Program-made: the position numbers and the translations under genes
NCBI RefSeq assembly: GCF_007858185.1
Contig: NZ_VFES01000002.1
Coordinates: 62,001 to 126,000 of the forward strand
Length of the DNA stretch: 64,000 bases
Origin: Pseudomonas grimontii
GTDB lineage: Bacteria; Pseudomonadota; Gammaproteobacteria; Pseudomonadales; Pseudomonadaceae
Reading direction: 5' to 3'
The notes under the pieces: generated by a model
The model's input: the letters and a program-made list of their open reading frames with translations, nothing else
What the model was told of the DNA's origin: nothing
Databases searched by the model: none
Shown here: positions 53,981 through 62,716 of the stretch, one piece after another
Numbering within the stretch: position 1 is the stretch's first letter
Layout: each line of letters begins with the position of its first letter

Positions 53981-54645
53981 TGATACGCATCACCCTGGGT
54001 CTTGCGACCTTGCTTGCCAGCGTCAGTGCCTGGAGCGCCGACATTCCGCTGTACCCCACCGGACCGGAAAAGGACTCGGCGTTCTTGCGTTTTGCCAATG
54101 GCACTGACAGCGAATTGAAACTGGTCGCCGAAGGTTCCAAGGCCAGCCTGGTATTGGCGGGTGACAAGCGGGTTTCCGATTACCTGCCTGTGTCGGGCGG
54201 CAGTGCGCCCATTAAGGGTGTGTTGAGCCAGGACGGCAAGGCCGCCGACCTGGCGGTCACTGTGGCCCCGGGCGAATTCGCGACGGTGGTGGCGGTGGCC
54301 GATGCCAAGGGCGGTCTTCGCCAGGTGGTGATCCATGAGCAACCGGACGACTTCAACGCCTTGAAAGCCTCCCTGGCGTTTATCAACGCCGACGCCGCGT
54401 GCGCCGACGCCAGCCTGGAAGCCGTGGCGCAAAAAGCCGAGCTGTTCAAGAAGGTGGCTGAAGGTTCGGTGCAGCGCCGTATGATCAACCCGGTGGAGCT
54501 GTCGGTGCAGCTAAAGTGCGCCGGTGCGCCGGTCGGCCAACCACTGACCTTCAGCCTCAAGGCAGGCGAGCGCTACAGCGTATTGGCACTGCCATCAGAA
54601 ACGGGCTCACGGTTGTTATTCGCGCCTGATTCGCTCGCTAACTGA
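53980..54645 (+). CDS. wssG: AlgF-like periplasmic acetylation accessory protein
   Basis: A secreted protein of 221 residues with signal peptide MIRITLGLATLLASVSAWSA. It resembles AlgF, the periplasmic protein needed for alginate O-acetylation. The start ATG shares its first base with the wssF stop (TGATG), so the frame open to 53914 is not used. Typical features are the beta-sandwich stretches GPEKDSAFLRFANG and GQPLTFSLKAGERYSVLALP. It probably bridges WssH/WssI and the polymer exporter. Confidence 0.88.
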   Translation: MIRITLGLATLLASVSAWSADIPLYPTGPEKDSAFLRFANGTDSELKLVAEGSKASLVLAGDKRVSDYLPVSGGSAPIKGVLSQDGKAADLAVTVAPGEFATVVAVADAKGGLRQVVIHEQPDDFNALKASLAFINADAACADASLEAVAQKAELFKKVAEGSVQRRMINPVELSVQLKCAGAPVGQPLTFSLKAGERYSVLALPSETGSRLLFAPDSLAN

Positions 54646-54662
54646 TCGGGCCCGACACCACC

Positions 54663-56078
54663 ATGGTCTTTGCCTCACTCGAATTCCTCACGCTGTTCCT
54701 GCCGGCCTTCCTGTTGATTTATGCCCTGGCTCGTCCGAGCTGGCGCAATGTCATCCTGTTGATCGGCAGCTGGTTGTTCTATGGCTGGTTGAGCCCGCTG
54801 TTCCTGTTCCTGCACATGGTGTTGACCGTGGTGGCATGGGTCGGCGGCCTGCTGGTGGACCGCTCCCGTGAGGACGGCAAAGGCCGGGTGCGCCTGTTGA
54901 TTGCGTTGATCGTGTTCAACACCGCGGTGCTGTGTTGGTACAAGTACGCCAACATCGTCGTCGGCACCGTGAGCGAGGTGATCACCTGGTACGGCGCCAT
55001 GCCGCTGGATTGGCAGCGCGTGGCCTTGCCGGCCGGCTTGTCATTTATCGTGCTGCAGGCGATTTCCTACCTGGTGGACGTGCACCGTCATACGGTGCCG
55101 GTGGAGCGCAGCTTCATCAATTACGCCACGTACATTTCGATGTTCGGTCACTCGATCGCGGGCCCGATTATTCGTTACGACTGGGTCCGCCGCGAACTGA
55201 ACCAGCGTTATTTCAACTGGCCGAATTTCTCCCTGGGCGCGCGTCGCTTCATGATCGGCATGGGCATGAAAGTGCTGGTGGCTGACACCTTGTCGCCGTT
55301 GGTGGACATTGCCTTCCACCTCGAAAACCCGAGTCTGGTGGACGCGTGGATCGGTTGCCTGGCCTATTCGCTGCAACTGTTCTTCGACTTCGCCGGCTAC
55401 AGCGCCATGGCTATCGGCCTGGGACTGATGTTGGGCTTTCACTTCCCGGAAAACTTCAACCGGCCGTACCTGGCCAGCAGCATCCAGGACTTCTGGCGTC
55501 GTTGGCACTTGTCGTTGTCCAGTTGGTTGCGCGACTACTTGTATATCGCCCTGGGTGGTAACCGCGACGGCGTGTGGCGCACCTATCGCAACCTGTTCCT
55601 GACCATGGCGATCGCCGGGTTGTGGCACGGCGGTGACAGCTGGAACTACCTGCTGTGGGGGTCGGCACATGGTATCGCGCTGTGTGTGGATCGCGCCTGG
55701 TCGCGGTCGAGCCTGCCGCGCATTCCGCCGGTGCTGTCGCACATCCTGACGTTGCTGTTTGTGTGCCTGGCCTGGACCTTGTTCCGCGCGCCGGACTTCC
55801 ATTCGGCACTGACCATGTACGCCGGCCAGTTCGGTATGCATGGCGTGGCCTTGGGTGACGCCATGGCCGTGGCCATGCGCCCTGCCCACGGCATGGCGGC
55901 GTTGCTGGGCCTGGTGTGCATCATCGCGCCGATCTGGCAGGTGCGTTGCGAGCAGCGTTTCGGTACCCAGCCCTGGTTTGTGGTGGCCGCCTCGTTGTGG
56001 CCGGTGACCGGGTTTGTGTTGTCGTTCGCGCTGATCGCCAGCCGCGACGCCGTACCGTTTCTGTACTTTCAGTTCTAA
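54663..56078 (+). CDS. wssH: MBOAT-family O-acyltransferase (AlgI homologue)
   Basis: A 471-residue inner-membrane protein with about ten to twelve membrane segments. It belongs to the MBOAT family, whose AlgI member carries acetyl groups across the membrane for alginate. The family motif is visible as FDFAGYSAMAIGLGLMLGF followed by NFNRPYLASSIQDFWRRWHL and GLWHGGDSWNYLLWG, the last containing the essential histidine. WssH is thus the acetyl donor for cellulose acetylation. It is spaced 17 bases after wssG. Confidence 0.93.
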   Translation: MVFASLEFLTLFLPAFLLIYALARPSWRNVILLIGSWLFYGWLSPLFLFLHMVLTVVAWVGGLLVDRSREDGKGRVRLLIALIVFNTAVLCWYKYANIVVGTVSEVITWYGAMPLDWQRVALPAGLSFIVLQAISYLVDVHRHTVPVERSFINYATYISMFGHSIAGPIIRYDWVRRELNQRYFNWPNFSLGARRFMIGMGMKVLVADTLSPLVDIAFHLENPSLVDAWIGCLAYSLQLFFDFAGYSAMAIGLGLMLGFHFPENFNRPYLASSIQDFWRRWHLSLSSWLRDYLYIALGGNRDGVWRTYRNLFLTMAIAGLWHGGDSWNYLLWGSAHGIALCVDRAWSRSSLPRIPPVLSHILTLLFVCLAWTLFRAPDFHSALTMYAGQFGMHGVALGDAMAVAMRPAHGMAALLGLVCIIAPIWQVRCEQRFGTQPWFVVAASLWPVTGFVLSFALIASRDAVPFLYFQF

Positions 56079-56090
56079 GGACGCCCGACT

Positions 56091-57215
56091 ATGCCCGCTC
56101 CTACAGCGCCGACTCCTCCGAGCGATTTGGCCGTCCGCACCTGCCCGTTGGCGGCCTGGGTGCTGGTGCCCTTCCTGGCGGCGGGGCTGCTGTCCTGTGC
56201 CTGGCTGATGCTGAAGGGGCCAATCAGCTTCTTGCCCGCCAAGGTCGACAGCGACATGCTGCTGCACGGTGAGTTGACCCACCGTTTCGCCAAGGAACTG
56301 GCCAAGGCGCCGATGGCGAGCCAGGCTGCCAACCTGGAGCGTGGCGCGAGCTGGCTGGCGTTCGGCGACACCGGCCCACGCGTGCGGCGGGGTTGCCCGG
56401 GCTGGCTGTTTATCAGCGATGAACTGCGCATCGACCGTCACGCCCAAGCTAACGCACAGACCAAGGCTCACGCCGTGATCGACCTGCAGCGACAACTGGG
56501 GGAAAAAGGTATCGACCTGCAAGTGGTGGTGGTGCCGGACAAGAGCCGCATTGCGGTTGCCCAGCTGTGTGGCTTGTACCGACCGGCAGTGCTCAACACC
56601 CGGATTCAGGACTGGACGGCCACTTTGCAGGCCGCTGGAGTGTCCGCGCTGGACCTCACCGATACCTTAAAACCTCTCGGGGCCGAGGCGTACCTGCGCA
56701 CCGATACCCACTGGAGCGAAATCGGCTCCAACGCCGGTGCTCAGGCGCTGGCAAAACGCATCCAGCAACGTGAGATCAAGGCTACGCCCGAGCAAACCTT
56801 CGAGATCACCCAGGCACCGCTTGCCGTGCGCCCCGGTGATCTGGTGCGTCTGGCAGGTCTCGACTGGTTACCGCCGAAGTTGCAGCCCCCAGGCGAGTCG
56901 GTCGCCGCTAGCTCCGCCCACGAAGCGGGTGGCGCCACCAGCAACACCGACGACCTGTTCGGCGACGCCGGGTTGCCCAATGTGGCGCTGATCGGCACTT
57001 CGTTCTCGCGTAACTCCAACTTTGTCGGCTTTCTGCAGAAAGCCCTGAACGCTCCCGTGGGCAATTTCAGCAAGGACGGCGGCGAGTTCTCAGGCGCGGC
57101 CAAGGCGTATTTCGACAGCCCGGCGTTCAAGCAAACCCCGCCCAAGTTGTTGATTTGGGAAATTCCAGAGCGGGATTTGCAGACTCCCTACGATGCGATC
57201 ATCATTGGTCGGTAA
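56091..57215 (+). CDS. wssI: AlgJ/AlgX-like O-acetyltransferase
   Basis: A 374-residue protein with one N-terminal membrane anchor (PLAAWVLVPFLAAGLLSCAW) and a periplasmic SGNH-hydrolase-like domain. The catalytic Asp-His is in RTDTHWSEIGSNAG and the nucleophile in ALIGTSFSRNSNFVG, the same arrangement as in AlgJ, AlgX and related PatB-like enzymes. With WssF, WssG and WssH it completes the acetylation machinery. The gene ends 175 bases before wssJ, an interval with its own leader elements. Confidence 0.92.
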   Translation: MPAPTAPTPPSDLAVRTCPLAAWVLVPFLAAGLLSCAWLMLKGPISFLPAKVDSDMLLHGELTHRFAKELAKAPMASQAANLERGASWLAFGDTGPRVRRGCPGWLFISDELRIDRHAQANAQTKAHAVIDLQRQLGEKGIDLQVVVVPDKSRIAVAQLCGLYRPAVLNTRIQDWTATLQAAGVSALDLTDTLKPLGAEAYLRTDTHWSEIGSNAGAQALAKRIQQREIKATPEQTFEITQAPLAVRPGDLVRLAGLDWLPPKLQPPGESVAASSAHEAGGATSNTDDLFGDAGLPNVALIGTSFSRNSNFVGFLQKALNAPVGNFSKDGGEFSGAAKAYFDSPAFKQTPPKLLIWEIPERDLQTPYDAIIIGR

Positions 57216-57224
57216 TTTGACGTT

Positions 57225-57273
57225 TTGCCGTTTATCTAAAAAATAGACAGCCTCATCATCAAAATAATGACAC
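57225..57273 (+). promoter_or_regulatory. shared upstream block of wssJ (matches wssA leader)
   Basis: TTGCCGTT at 57225 and ATCATCAAAATAATGACAC at 57255-57273 repeat the wssA upstream block with one mismatch in the second part. A further match, GCTGACCTTTT at 57345, corresponds to the right arm of the wssA leader hairpin, whose left arm is degenerate here. Confidence 0.55.
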
Positions 57274-57390
57274 TTTTGTAAGCTTGAAGCAGACTGCCTG
57301 CACAAGGGCGACCACAAGAAGACCTGCGGTAAGCAGTCGTATCAGCTGACCTTTTCACGTCTTTAAGCTTCGCCGTGAGGAAGGTGCGCT

Positions 57391-58311
57391 ATGAGCTTTA
57401 CCGACGGTCTTCTTGCTCTGCTTGGCAAAGATGTCAGCCGTGACGCCCGTGGCTTGAATTCACGACTGCACTTTTTTGGCCGCATTCCCGTGGATGATGG
57501 CACCCCCTTTCCCCCTCAAGATGACACTGTACCGTCCGCGAAGGCCGAGCGGCGCCCCTGTGTGGTTGCGCTGGTGTCGGTCAACGGAGGCGTGGGGCGC
57601 AGCACCCTGGCCACCGCGTTGAGCAGTGGGTTGCAGCGTCTGGGAGAATCGGTGGTGGCGGGGGACCTGGACCCGCAAAACGCCTTGCGCCATCACTTCG
57701 GTGTCGCTTCGACCTCGCCGGGCATCGGCCTGACCAGCCTGCAGAATGCGCATTGGAAACATATCCAGCAGCCCGGTTTTGTCGGCAGCCGCGTCATTAC
57801 TTTTGGCGATACCGATATCCAGCAGCAGGACGACCTGCAGCGCTGGCTGAAACATGAGCCGTACTGGCTGGCGCAGCGGCTGCACGCCTTGGGCCTGGAC
57901 GCCCGCCACACGGTGATCCTCGATACCCCCGCCGGTAATAACGTCTATTTCCATCAAGCCTTGGACGTGGCGGATGTGTTGTTGGTGATCGCCCAGGCCG
58001 ACGCTGCATCCCTGGTAACCCTGGACCAACTCGATGCGCTGCTGGCACCGCACCTTGGGCGCGACCGAGCGCCGCACGTTCACTATGTGCTTAACCAACT
58101 GGATGAGGACAGTGCCTTCAGCCTTGACATGGTTGAGGCATTCCGGCAGCGCCTGGGGACAAAGGAGCCCTTTGAGGTGCATCACGACATAGGCATCAGT
58201 GAAGCCCTGGCGTTTGGCTCCGACCCGCTGGACAGCCAGACGTTGAGCCTGGCCGGTGACGATATCAAAGAACTTTGTCGCCTGCTGATTGCCTGCAAAA
58301 AGCAGCTGTAA
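57391..58311 (+). CDS. wssJ: MinD-like paralogue of WssA, end of the cellulose operon
   Basis: The 306-residue product is clearly homologous to WssA along its length: both share DLDPQNALRHH, DTPAGNNVYF or its equivalent, NQLD, and FSLDM. The N terminus is shorter and the Walker A is NGGVGRS at residues 65-71. The signature lysine has become N and the P-loop lysine is R, so ATP binding or hydrolysis is doubtful. WssJ could act as a regulatory partner of WssA, which is inference. The ATG is preceded by GAGGAAGG. Its leader repeats that of wssA, so it may also be transcribed independently. Confidence 0.92.
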   Translation: MSFTDGLLALLGKDVSRDARGLNSRLHFFGRIPVDDGTPFPPQDDTVPSAKAERRPCVVALVSVNGGVGRSTLATALSSGLQRLGESVVAGDLDPQNALRHHFGVASTSPGIGLTSLQNAHWKHIQQPGFVGSRVITFGDTDIQQQDDLQRWLKHEPYWLAQRLHALGLDARHTVILDTPAGNNVYFHQALDVADVLLVIAQADAASLVTLDQLDALLAPHLGRDRAPHVHYVLNQLDEDSAFSLDMVEAFRQRLGTKEPFEVHHDIGISEALAFGSDPLDSQTLSLAGDDIKELCRLLIACKKQL

Positions 58312-58552
58312 GTTGCGGTTTATACGCTTAACGCCAGATGCTTATGCACAATCGGTGGGGTACGGGTGTCACAAAACTGCCGTTTTGTGCAGTCGTTCTC
58401 AACACGCCGCAACTGCCTGTTTTACGTGCGTTTTATTCTGTGAACAAAAAATGAACAGCGCGGCTTTTTGCCTGTAGGGCAGATGGATACAGGCTCAGTG
58501 AAGATTCCATCAACAGAGTTATCCACAGATTGGGGTGCGACAATCTTGCCTC

Positions 58553-59740
58553 TTAATCGCGCTCGGCAAGCACCATCAAGTTGCGCGGTGTCAGTGCCGT
58601 TTCGCAGAAGCTGCCCACTTCGACCCTGTAGCCACGTTCACCAAGATACAGTGCCCTATCCAGGACCAGCCACAGCTCCAGCGGGCGCCGAAACAGCCCG
58701 CGCACCAACTCCAGGTTCCTGACCTCGGCCAAACGTTGCCAGCCGTGCGCCTCCAGCGCCGCCCAATCCTGTTCACCTGTGGACAACCCTTTGAGGCTTG
58801 CCAACGCCTGGCAGTAGTCGGCGAAGGGTTTGTCCAGCCAACTGGCGGGCAGGGAGGGTGTGGGCAGGTACTCGTCGCAGTTGCGTAACTGGCGTTGTAA
58901 CTGATCGAAACCCAGGCGGCGCGCCATTGAGGTGTCCCGCTGCAGACGTACGCGTTTGCCGGCCGTGACGGTTTCGCTGAGGGGCAGGCCAAGGTCGTCG
59001 ACCGACAGTTGCAACGTTGAAGCGCGGCCCGCTTCGGACAGCGGCTGGTAGGCGTTCGCGGTGATGCGGTTGTAGCAGCACGGCGCCACTGCCAGTTGTT
59101 TGCAGCCGGCGGCACTGGCCAGTTGCAGCAGGCGCACGTGCAGGTCGCCGCAGGCATGCAGGGCGATGGGGGTGTGTTCGGGGCTGAGGGGGACGTCCGC
59201 CATGACATCTTGCAGGCGATGGGTGACGGGCAGGCCGTGGTGGTCGCTCAAGGCCTGGCCGGAAGCGATCAGGGCCGGGTTGTACTCCATGCAAGTCAGC
59301 TGTTGGCCGGCGTGCAACAGGCGGCGGCCGAGGTGGCCCTTGCCGGCGCACCAATCCAGCCAATGCCGGGGTGTTTGCGCAAAGTGCAGCGCGGCGCCGA
59401 AGGCTTCGATTTGCTGCCATTTGCGCCCGGGTACGTCGACATTCAGCCGGTGCGCAGCGGGGGGCAGGGGGCGCGTCGGTAACTTATCCACAGCGCTGAG
59501 GCGCAAGGCTTCGCAGGCCAGTGTGGGAAAAGGCGCTGGCGCCGGCAGTGTGTGGGGGTGGTTATGACTGGTTTCTGCGTCGGACAACGAGCGTTGGCGC
59601 AGCCACCGGGCCAGTTCCGGATGCTCGGTTTCCCAAGGCAACTGCCGATGAACAAAGGGCCGTGGTCGCCACAGCCCTTGGTGCTCGATCAGAAACGCAT
59701 CCAGCGCCTCAAAGCGTGCTTCAACGTCCCTGGCAGGCAT
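58553..59740 (-). CDS. class I SAM-dependent methyltransferase (Methyltransf_32-like)
   Basis: A 395-residue protein with a SAM-binding motif in DWCAGKGHLGRRLLHAG (about residues 133-149) and a conserved ALHACGDLHVRLL segment followed by PCCYNRITANAYQPLS, features of the methyltransferase family that includes eukaryotic GSTCD-like proteins. The substrate is unknown. Its start lies 20 bases inside the end of the upstream ABC permease gene, so it is translated from the transporter transcript. It converges on wssJ across 240 empty bases, where a perfect DnaA box (58519-58527) is found. Confidence 0.8.
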   Translation of the reverse strand: MPARDVEARFEALDAFLIEHQGLWRPRPFVHRQLPWETEHPELARWLRQRSLSDAETSHNHPHTLPAPAPFPTLACEALRLSAVDKLPTRPLPPAAHRLNVDVPGRKWQQIEAFGAALHFAQTPRHWLDWCAGKGHLGRRLLHAGQQLTCMEYNPALIASGQALSDHHGLPVTHRLQDVMADVPLSPEHTPIALHACGDLHVRLLQLASAAGCKQLAVAPCCYNRITANAYQPLSEAGRASTLQLSVDDLGLPLSETVTAGKRVRLQRDTSMARRLGFDQLQRQLRNCDEYLPTPSLPASWLDKPFADYCQALASLKGLSTGEQDWAALEAHGWQRLAEVRNLELVRGLFRRPLELWLVLDRALYLGERGYRVEVGSFCETALTPRNLMVLAERD

Positions 59741-60410
59741 CGACGCGCAGCCAGCGTTCCAGCAGCTTGAAGCCGCGTACCAGGAGGTAGGAGATCAACA
59801 AGTAGAACACGCCGGCGGTGAAGAACATCTCCACCGTCAGGTAGTTGCGCGCGATGATCGTCCTGGCCATGCCGGTCAGCTCCAGCAGGGTCACGGTGCT
59901 CGCCAGCGAGCTGGCCTTGAGCATCAGGATCACTTCGTTGCTGTAGGCCGGCAGCCCGATGCGCGCGGCCCGCGGCAGGATGATGTAGAACAGCGTCTTC
60001 GGCCTGGACATGCCCAACGCACGGGCCGCTTCGATTTCCCCAGGCGGAATGGCCTGGATGGCGCCACGCAGAATCTCGGCGATATACGCGGCGGTGTGCA
60101 GCGTCATGGTGGCGGTGGCGCACCAGAACGGGTCGCGCAGGTACGTCCACATGAAGCTTGAGCGGATGCTTTCGAATTGAGCCAGGCCGTAATAGACCAG
60201 GAACAATTGCACCAGCAGCGGCGTGCCGCGAAAGAAAAAGATGTAGGCGTAGGGCAGGGCGCGCACAGACAGGTGCCTGGATGAGCGCGCGATACCCAGC
60301 GGGATGGCCAGGATCAGGCCGAGGATCACGGCGATGCTCACCAGTTCCAGGGTCAGGATGGCGCCCTGGATAAACTTCGGCAGCCACTTGATGATGACTT
60401 CCCATTCCAT
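59721..60410 (-). CDS. polar amino-acid ABC transporter permease (HisM/AotM-like)
   Basis: A 229-residue inner-membrane permease with five membrane segments and the EAA loop (IPPGEIEAARALGMSRPKTL) that contacts the ATPase. The start is the ATG at 60410, one base inside the stop of the other permease (TAATG); the frame open to 60788 is not part of it. It belongs to the histidine/arginine/ornithine group. The end overlaps the methyltransferase gene by 20 bases. Confidence 0.9.
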   Translation of the reverse strand: MEWEVIIKWLPKFIQGAILTLELVSIAVILGLILAIPLGIARSSRHLSVRALPYAYIFFFRGTPLLVQLFLVYYGLAQFESIRSSFMWTYLRDPFWCATATMTLHTAAYIAEILRGAIQAIPPGEIEAARALGMSRPKTLFYIILPRAARIGLPAYSNEVILMLKASSLASTVTLLELTGMARTIIARNYLTVEMFFTAGVFYLLISYLLVRGFKLLERWLRVDACQGR

Positions 60411-61102
60411 TACGTCGTCCTCACGAAGCCGCGGGCGGCGCGTTGTTCCAGGAAGTGCATAGCCACCATCGACAGCGACGTCAGGCCCAGGTAGATGAGC
60501 GCGGCGACCATATAGAAGGTGAAAGGCTGTTTGGTGACGGTTACGGCGATCTGCGCATGGCGCATGATTTCTTCGAGGCCGATGACCGTGACCAGCGCGG
60601 TATCTTTCATCAGGATCAGGAACAGATTGCCCAGCCCTGGCAGGGCGATGCGCCACATCTGCGGCATGATCAACCGGGTAAAGATACGAAACTTCGACAG
60701 GCCCAGCGCCACACCCGCTTCGCGGTGGCCCTTGGGAATGGAGATGATTGCGCCACGCAGCACCTCCGTGGCGTAGGCGCCGAAGCACAGGCCCAGCGCG
60801 ATCACGCCAGCGGCAAACGCGCTGAGGGACAGGTCGGGAATGTCGAGCAGCTCACCCAGTGAGCGCATGGCGTTGATCGTGCCGAAGTAAATCAGCAGCA
60901 CCCACAGCAGTTCCGGCACACCGCGAACGATTGTCGAGTAAGTACCGCCCAGCCATTGCAGCGGCTTGTACGGGGAAGTCTTGGCCAGGGCCCCGGCGAG
61001 GCCGAGTACCAGCCCCAGGCATAACGCCGTGAGCGCCAGTTTGACAGTCATCAGCGCACCGGCAGCGAGCGCCGGACCGAATCCGTAGAGATCGAAATTC
61101 AT
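60410..61102 (-). CDS. polar amino-acid ABC transporter permease (HisQ/AotQ-like)
   Basis: A 230-residue permease with five membrane segments and the EAA loop ISIPKGHREAGVALGLSKFR. With the next gene it forms the heterodimeric channel of a basic amino-acid importer. The N terminus MNFDLYGFGPALAAG is typical of HisQ/AotQ proteins. It follows the binding-protein gene by 74 bases. Confidence 0.92.
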   Translation of the reverse strand: MNFDLYGFGPALAAGALMTVKLALTALCLGLVLGLAGALAKTSPYKPLQWLGGTYSTIVRGVPELLWVLLIYFGTINAMRSLGELLDIPDLSLSAFAAGVIALGLCFGAYATEVLRGAIISIPKGHREAGVALGLSKFRIFTRLIMPQMWRIALPGLGNLFLILMKDTALVTVIGLEEIMRHAQIAVTVTKQPFTFYMVAALIYLGLTSLSMVAMHFLEQRAARGFVRTT

Positions 61103-61176
61103 GGTGTTTTCATATCGCGGCAGGCATTGCTGAAAGCCGACGCGCCCAAAGGAGCGCGCCGGTCAGGCCGTTCAGA

Positions 61177-61929
61177 TCATTCGATGCTGAACGGGAAGTA
61201 CTTGTCGTTGATTTTCTTGTAGGTGCCGTCTGCCTTGATCTCTGCCAGGGCTTTGTTCAGGCGCTCGCGCAGTGGGTCGCCCTTGCGTACGGCGATACCG
61301 ATCTTGTCGCTCTCTACAACCGGGTCGCCCTTGAACTCGTAGGCCAGGCCGTCTTTGCTCTTGAGCCATTCGTACTGCACGTACTTGTCGGCGAGGATCC
61401 CGTCGAGGCGGCCGGACGTCAGGTCGAGGTAGGCGTTTTCCTGGGTGTCGTAGAGCTTGGCTTCGGTTTCCGGCAGCTTGTCTTCCAGGTAGGTACCGGC
61501 CAGCGTCGCGCGCTGTGCACCGATGACTTTGCCTTTCAGGTAAGCGGCGTCGGTCTTGAAGTCGGCAGTGGCTTTAGGTGCGATGAACTGCAGCTTGTTG
61601 GAGTAGTACGGGTCGGTGAAGTCGACGGCTTGCTTGCGCTCGTCGGTGATCGACAGCGAGGACACCAGGAAGTCGAACTTCTTGGCATTCAGGGCCGGGA
61701 TGATGCCGTCCCAGTCGGACACATACACTTCGCACTTCTCGACTTTCATCTTGGCGCACAGGGCGTCGCCGATGTCTTTGTCGAAGCCGACAACGTTACC
61801 GCTGGCGTCTTTATTGTTGAACGGCGGGTAGGCCGCTTCGATCCCCATTTTCAAGGTTTCTGCCATGGCCGTGGCGCTGAACGCCATCGAGACGGCCGCG
61901 GCCAGAAGGAATTTTTTATAGTTCTGCAT
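61177..61929 (-). CDS. periplasmic amino-acid-binding protein (ABC transporter)
   Basis: The start is the ATG at 61929 with GGAG eight bases before it; the frame open to 61995 is not used. A signal peptide (MQNYKKFLLAAAVSMAFSAT, cleaved after AMA) precedes a 228-residue SBP_bac_3 domain with EAAYPPFNNKDASGNVVGFD and CEVYVSDWDGIIPALNAKK. The single cysteine pair in ALCAKMKVEKCEVY probably forms the disulfide seen in lysine/arginine/ornithine- and histidine-binding proteins, so a basic amino acid is the likely ligand. Confidence 0.93.
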   Translation of the reverse strand: MQNYKKFLLAAAVSMAFSATAMAETLKMGIEAAYPPFNNKDASGNVVGFDKDIGDALCAKMKVEKCEVYVSDWDGIIPALNAKKFDFLVSSLSITDERKQAVDFTDPYYSNKLQFIAPKATADFKTDAAYLKGKVIGAQRATLAGTYLEDKLPETEAKLYDTQENAYLDLTSGRLDGILADKYVQYEWLKSKDGLAYEFKGDPVVESDKIGIAVRKGDPLRERLNKALAEIKADGTYKKINDKYFPFSIE

Positions 61930-61942
61930 GCATGTTGCTCCG

Positions 61943-62716
61943 TTAGCGGTTGCTGGACATGAATTGTTTGCAGCGCGCCGAAAGCGGGTTTTCAAACACC
62001 TGCTGTGGCGATCCTTGCTCTTCGATCAGGCCCTGGTGGAGGAACACCACTTCACTGGACACCTGACGGGCGAAGCCCATTTCATGGGTGACCAGCAGCA
62101 TGGTGCGGCCTTCTTCGGCCAGCGCGCGGATCACATTAAGTACTTCCTGGACCATTTCCGGGTCAAGGGCTGAAGTGGGTTCGTCGAAGAGGATGACTTT
62201 GGGCTGCATCGCCAGGGTGCGTGCGATGGCTGCCCGTTGTTGCTGGCCGCCGGACAATTGCGCGGGGTAGGCGTGGCGCTTGTCGGCGATGCCGACCTTG
62301 TCCAGCAGGGCTTCGGCCACTTCGATTGCCTCGGCCTTGCTCTGGCCGAGCACGCGACGAGGAGCCTCGATGATGTTGTCGAGGATGCTCATGTGTGGCC
62401 ACAGGTTAAAATTTTGAAACACAAAACCGATTTCGCTGCGCAGGCGGTTGATCTGCTTGCCGTCGGCGGCCATCAGCTCGCCGTTTTTCGCGGCCTTGAG
62501 CTTGAGCTCTTCGCCGGCCACCAGGATCTGGCCCTGATGCGGGTTTTCCAGCAGGTTGATGCAGCGTAGGAACGTGGACTTGCCGGAACCGGAGGAACCC
62601 AGGATCGAGATCACATCGCCGTCGCGAGCGGTCAGCGAGATACCTTTGAGTACCTCCAGCTCACCATAGCGTTTATGCAAGTTGCGGATTTCAAGCGCGG
62701 GCGTGGCCTCGGCCAT
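61943..62716 (-). CDS. amino-acid ABC transporter ATP-binding protein
   Basis: The 257-residue ATPase has Walker A GSSGSGKST, the signature LSGGQQQRAAIARTLAM, Walker B VILFDEPTSALDPE and the switch histidine in LLVTHEMGF, all complete. It is the first gene of the minus-strand operon ATPase, binding protein, two permeases and methyltransferase, an order I recall for PA5152-PA5155 in P. aeruginosa. The 13-base gap to the binding protein gene shows co-transcription. Confidence 0.95.
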   Translation of the reverse strand: MAEATPALEIRNLHKRYGELEVLKGISLTARDGDVISILGSSGSGKSTFLRCINLLENPHQGQILVAGEELKLKAAKNGELMAADGKQINRLRSEIGFVFQNFNLWPHMSILDNIIEAPRRVLGQSKAEAIEVAEALLDKVGIADKRHAYPAQLSGGQQQRAAIARTLAMQPKVILFDEPTSALDPEMVQEVLNVIRALAEEGRTMLLVTHEMGFARQVSSEVVFLHQGLIEEQGSPQQVFENPLSARCKQFMSSNR

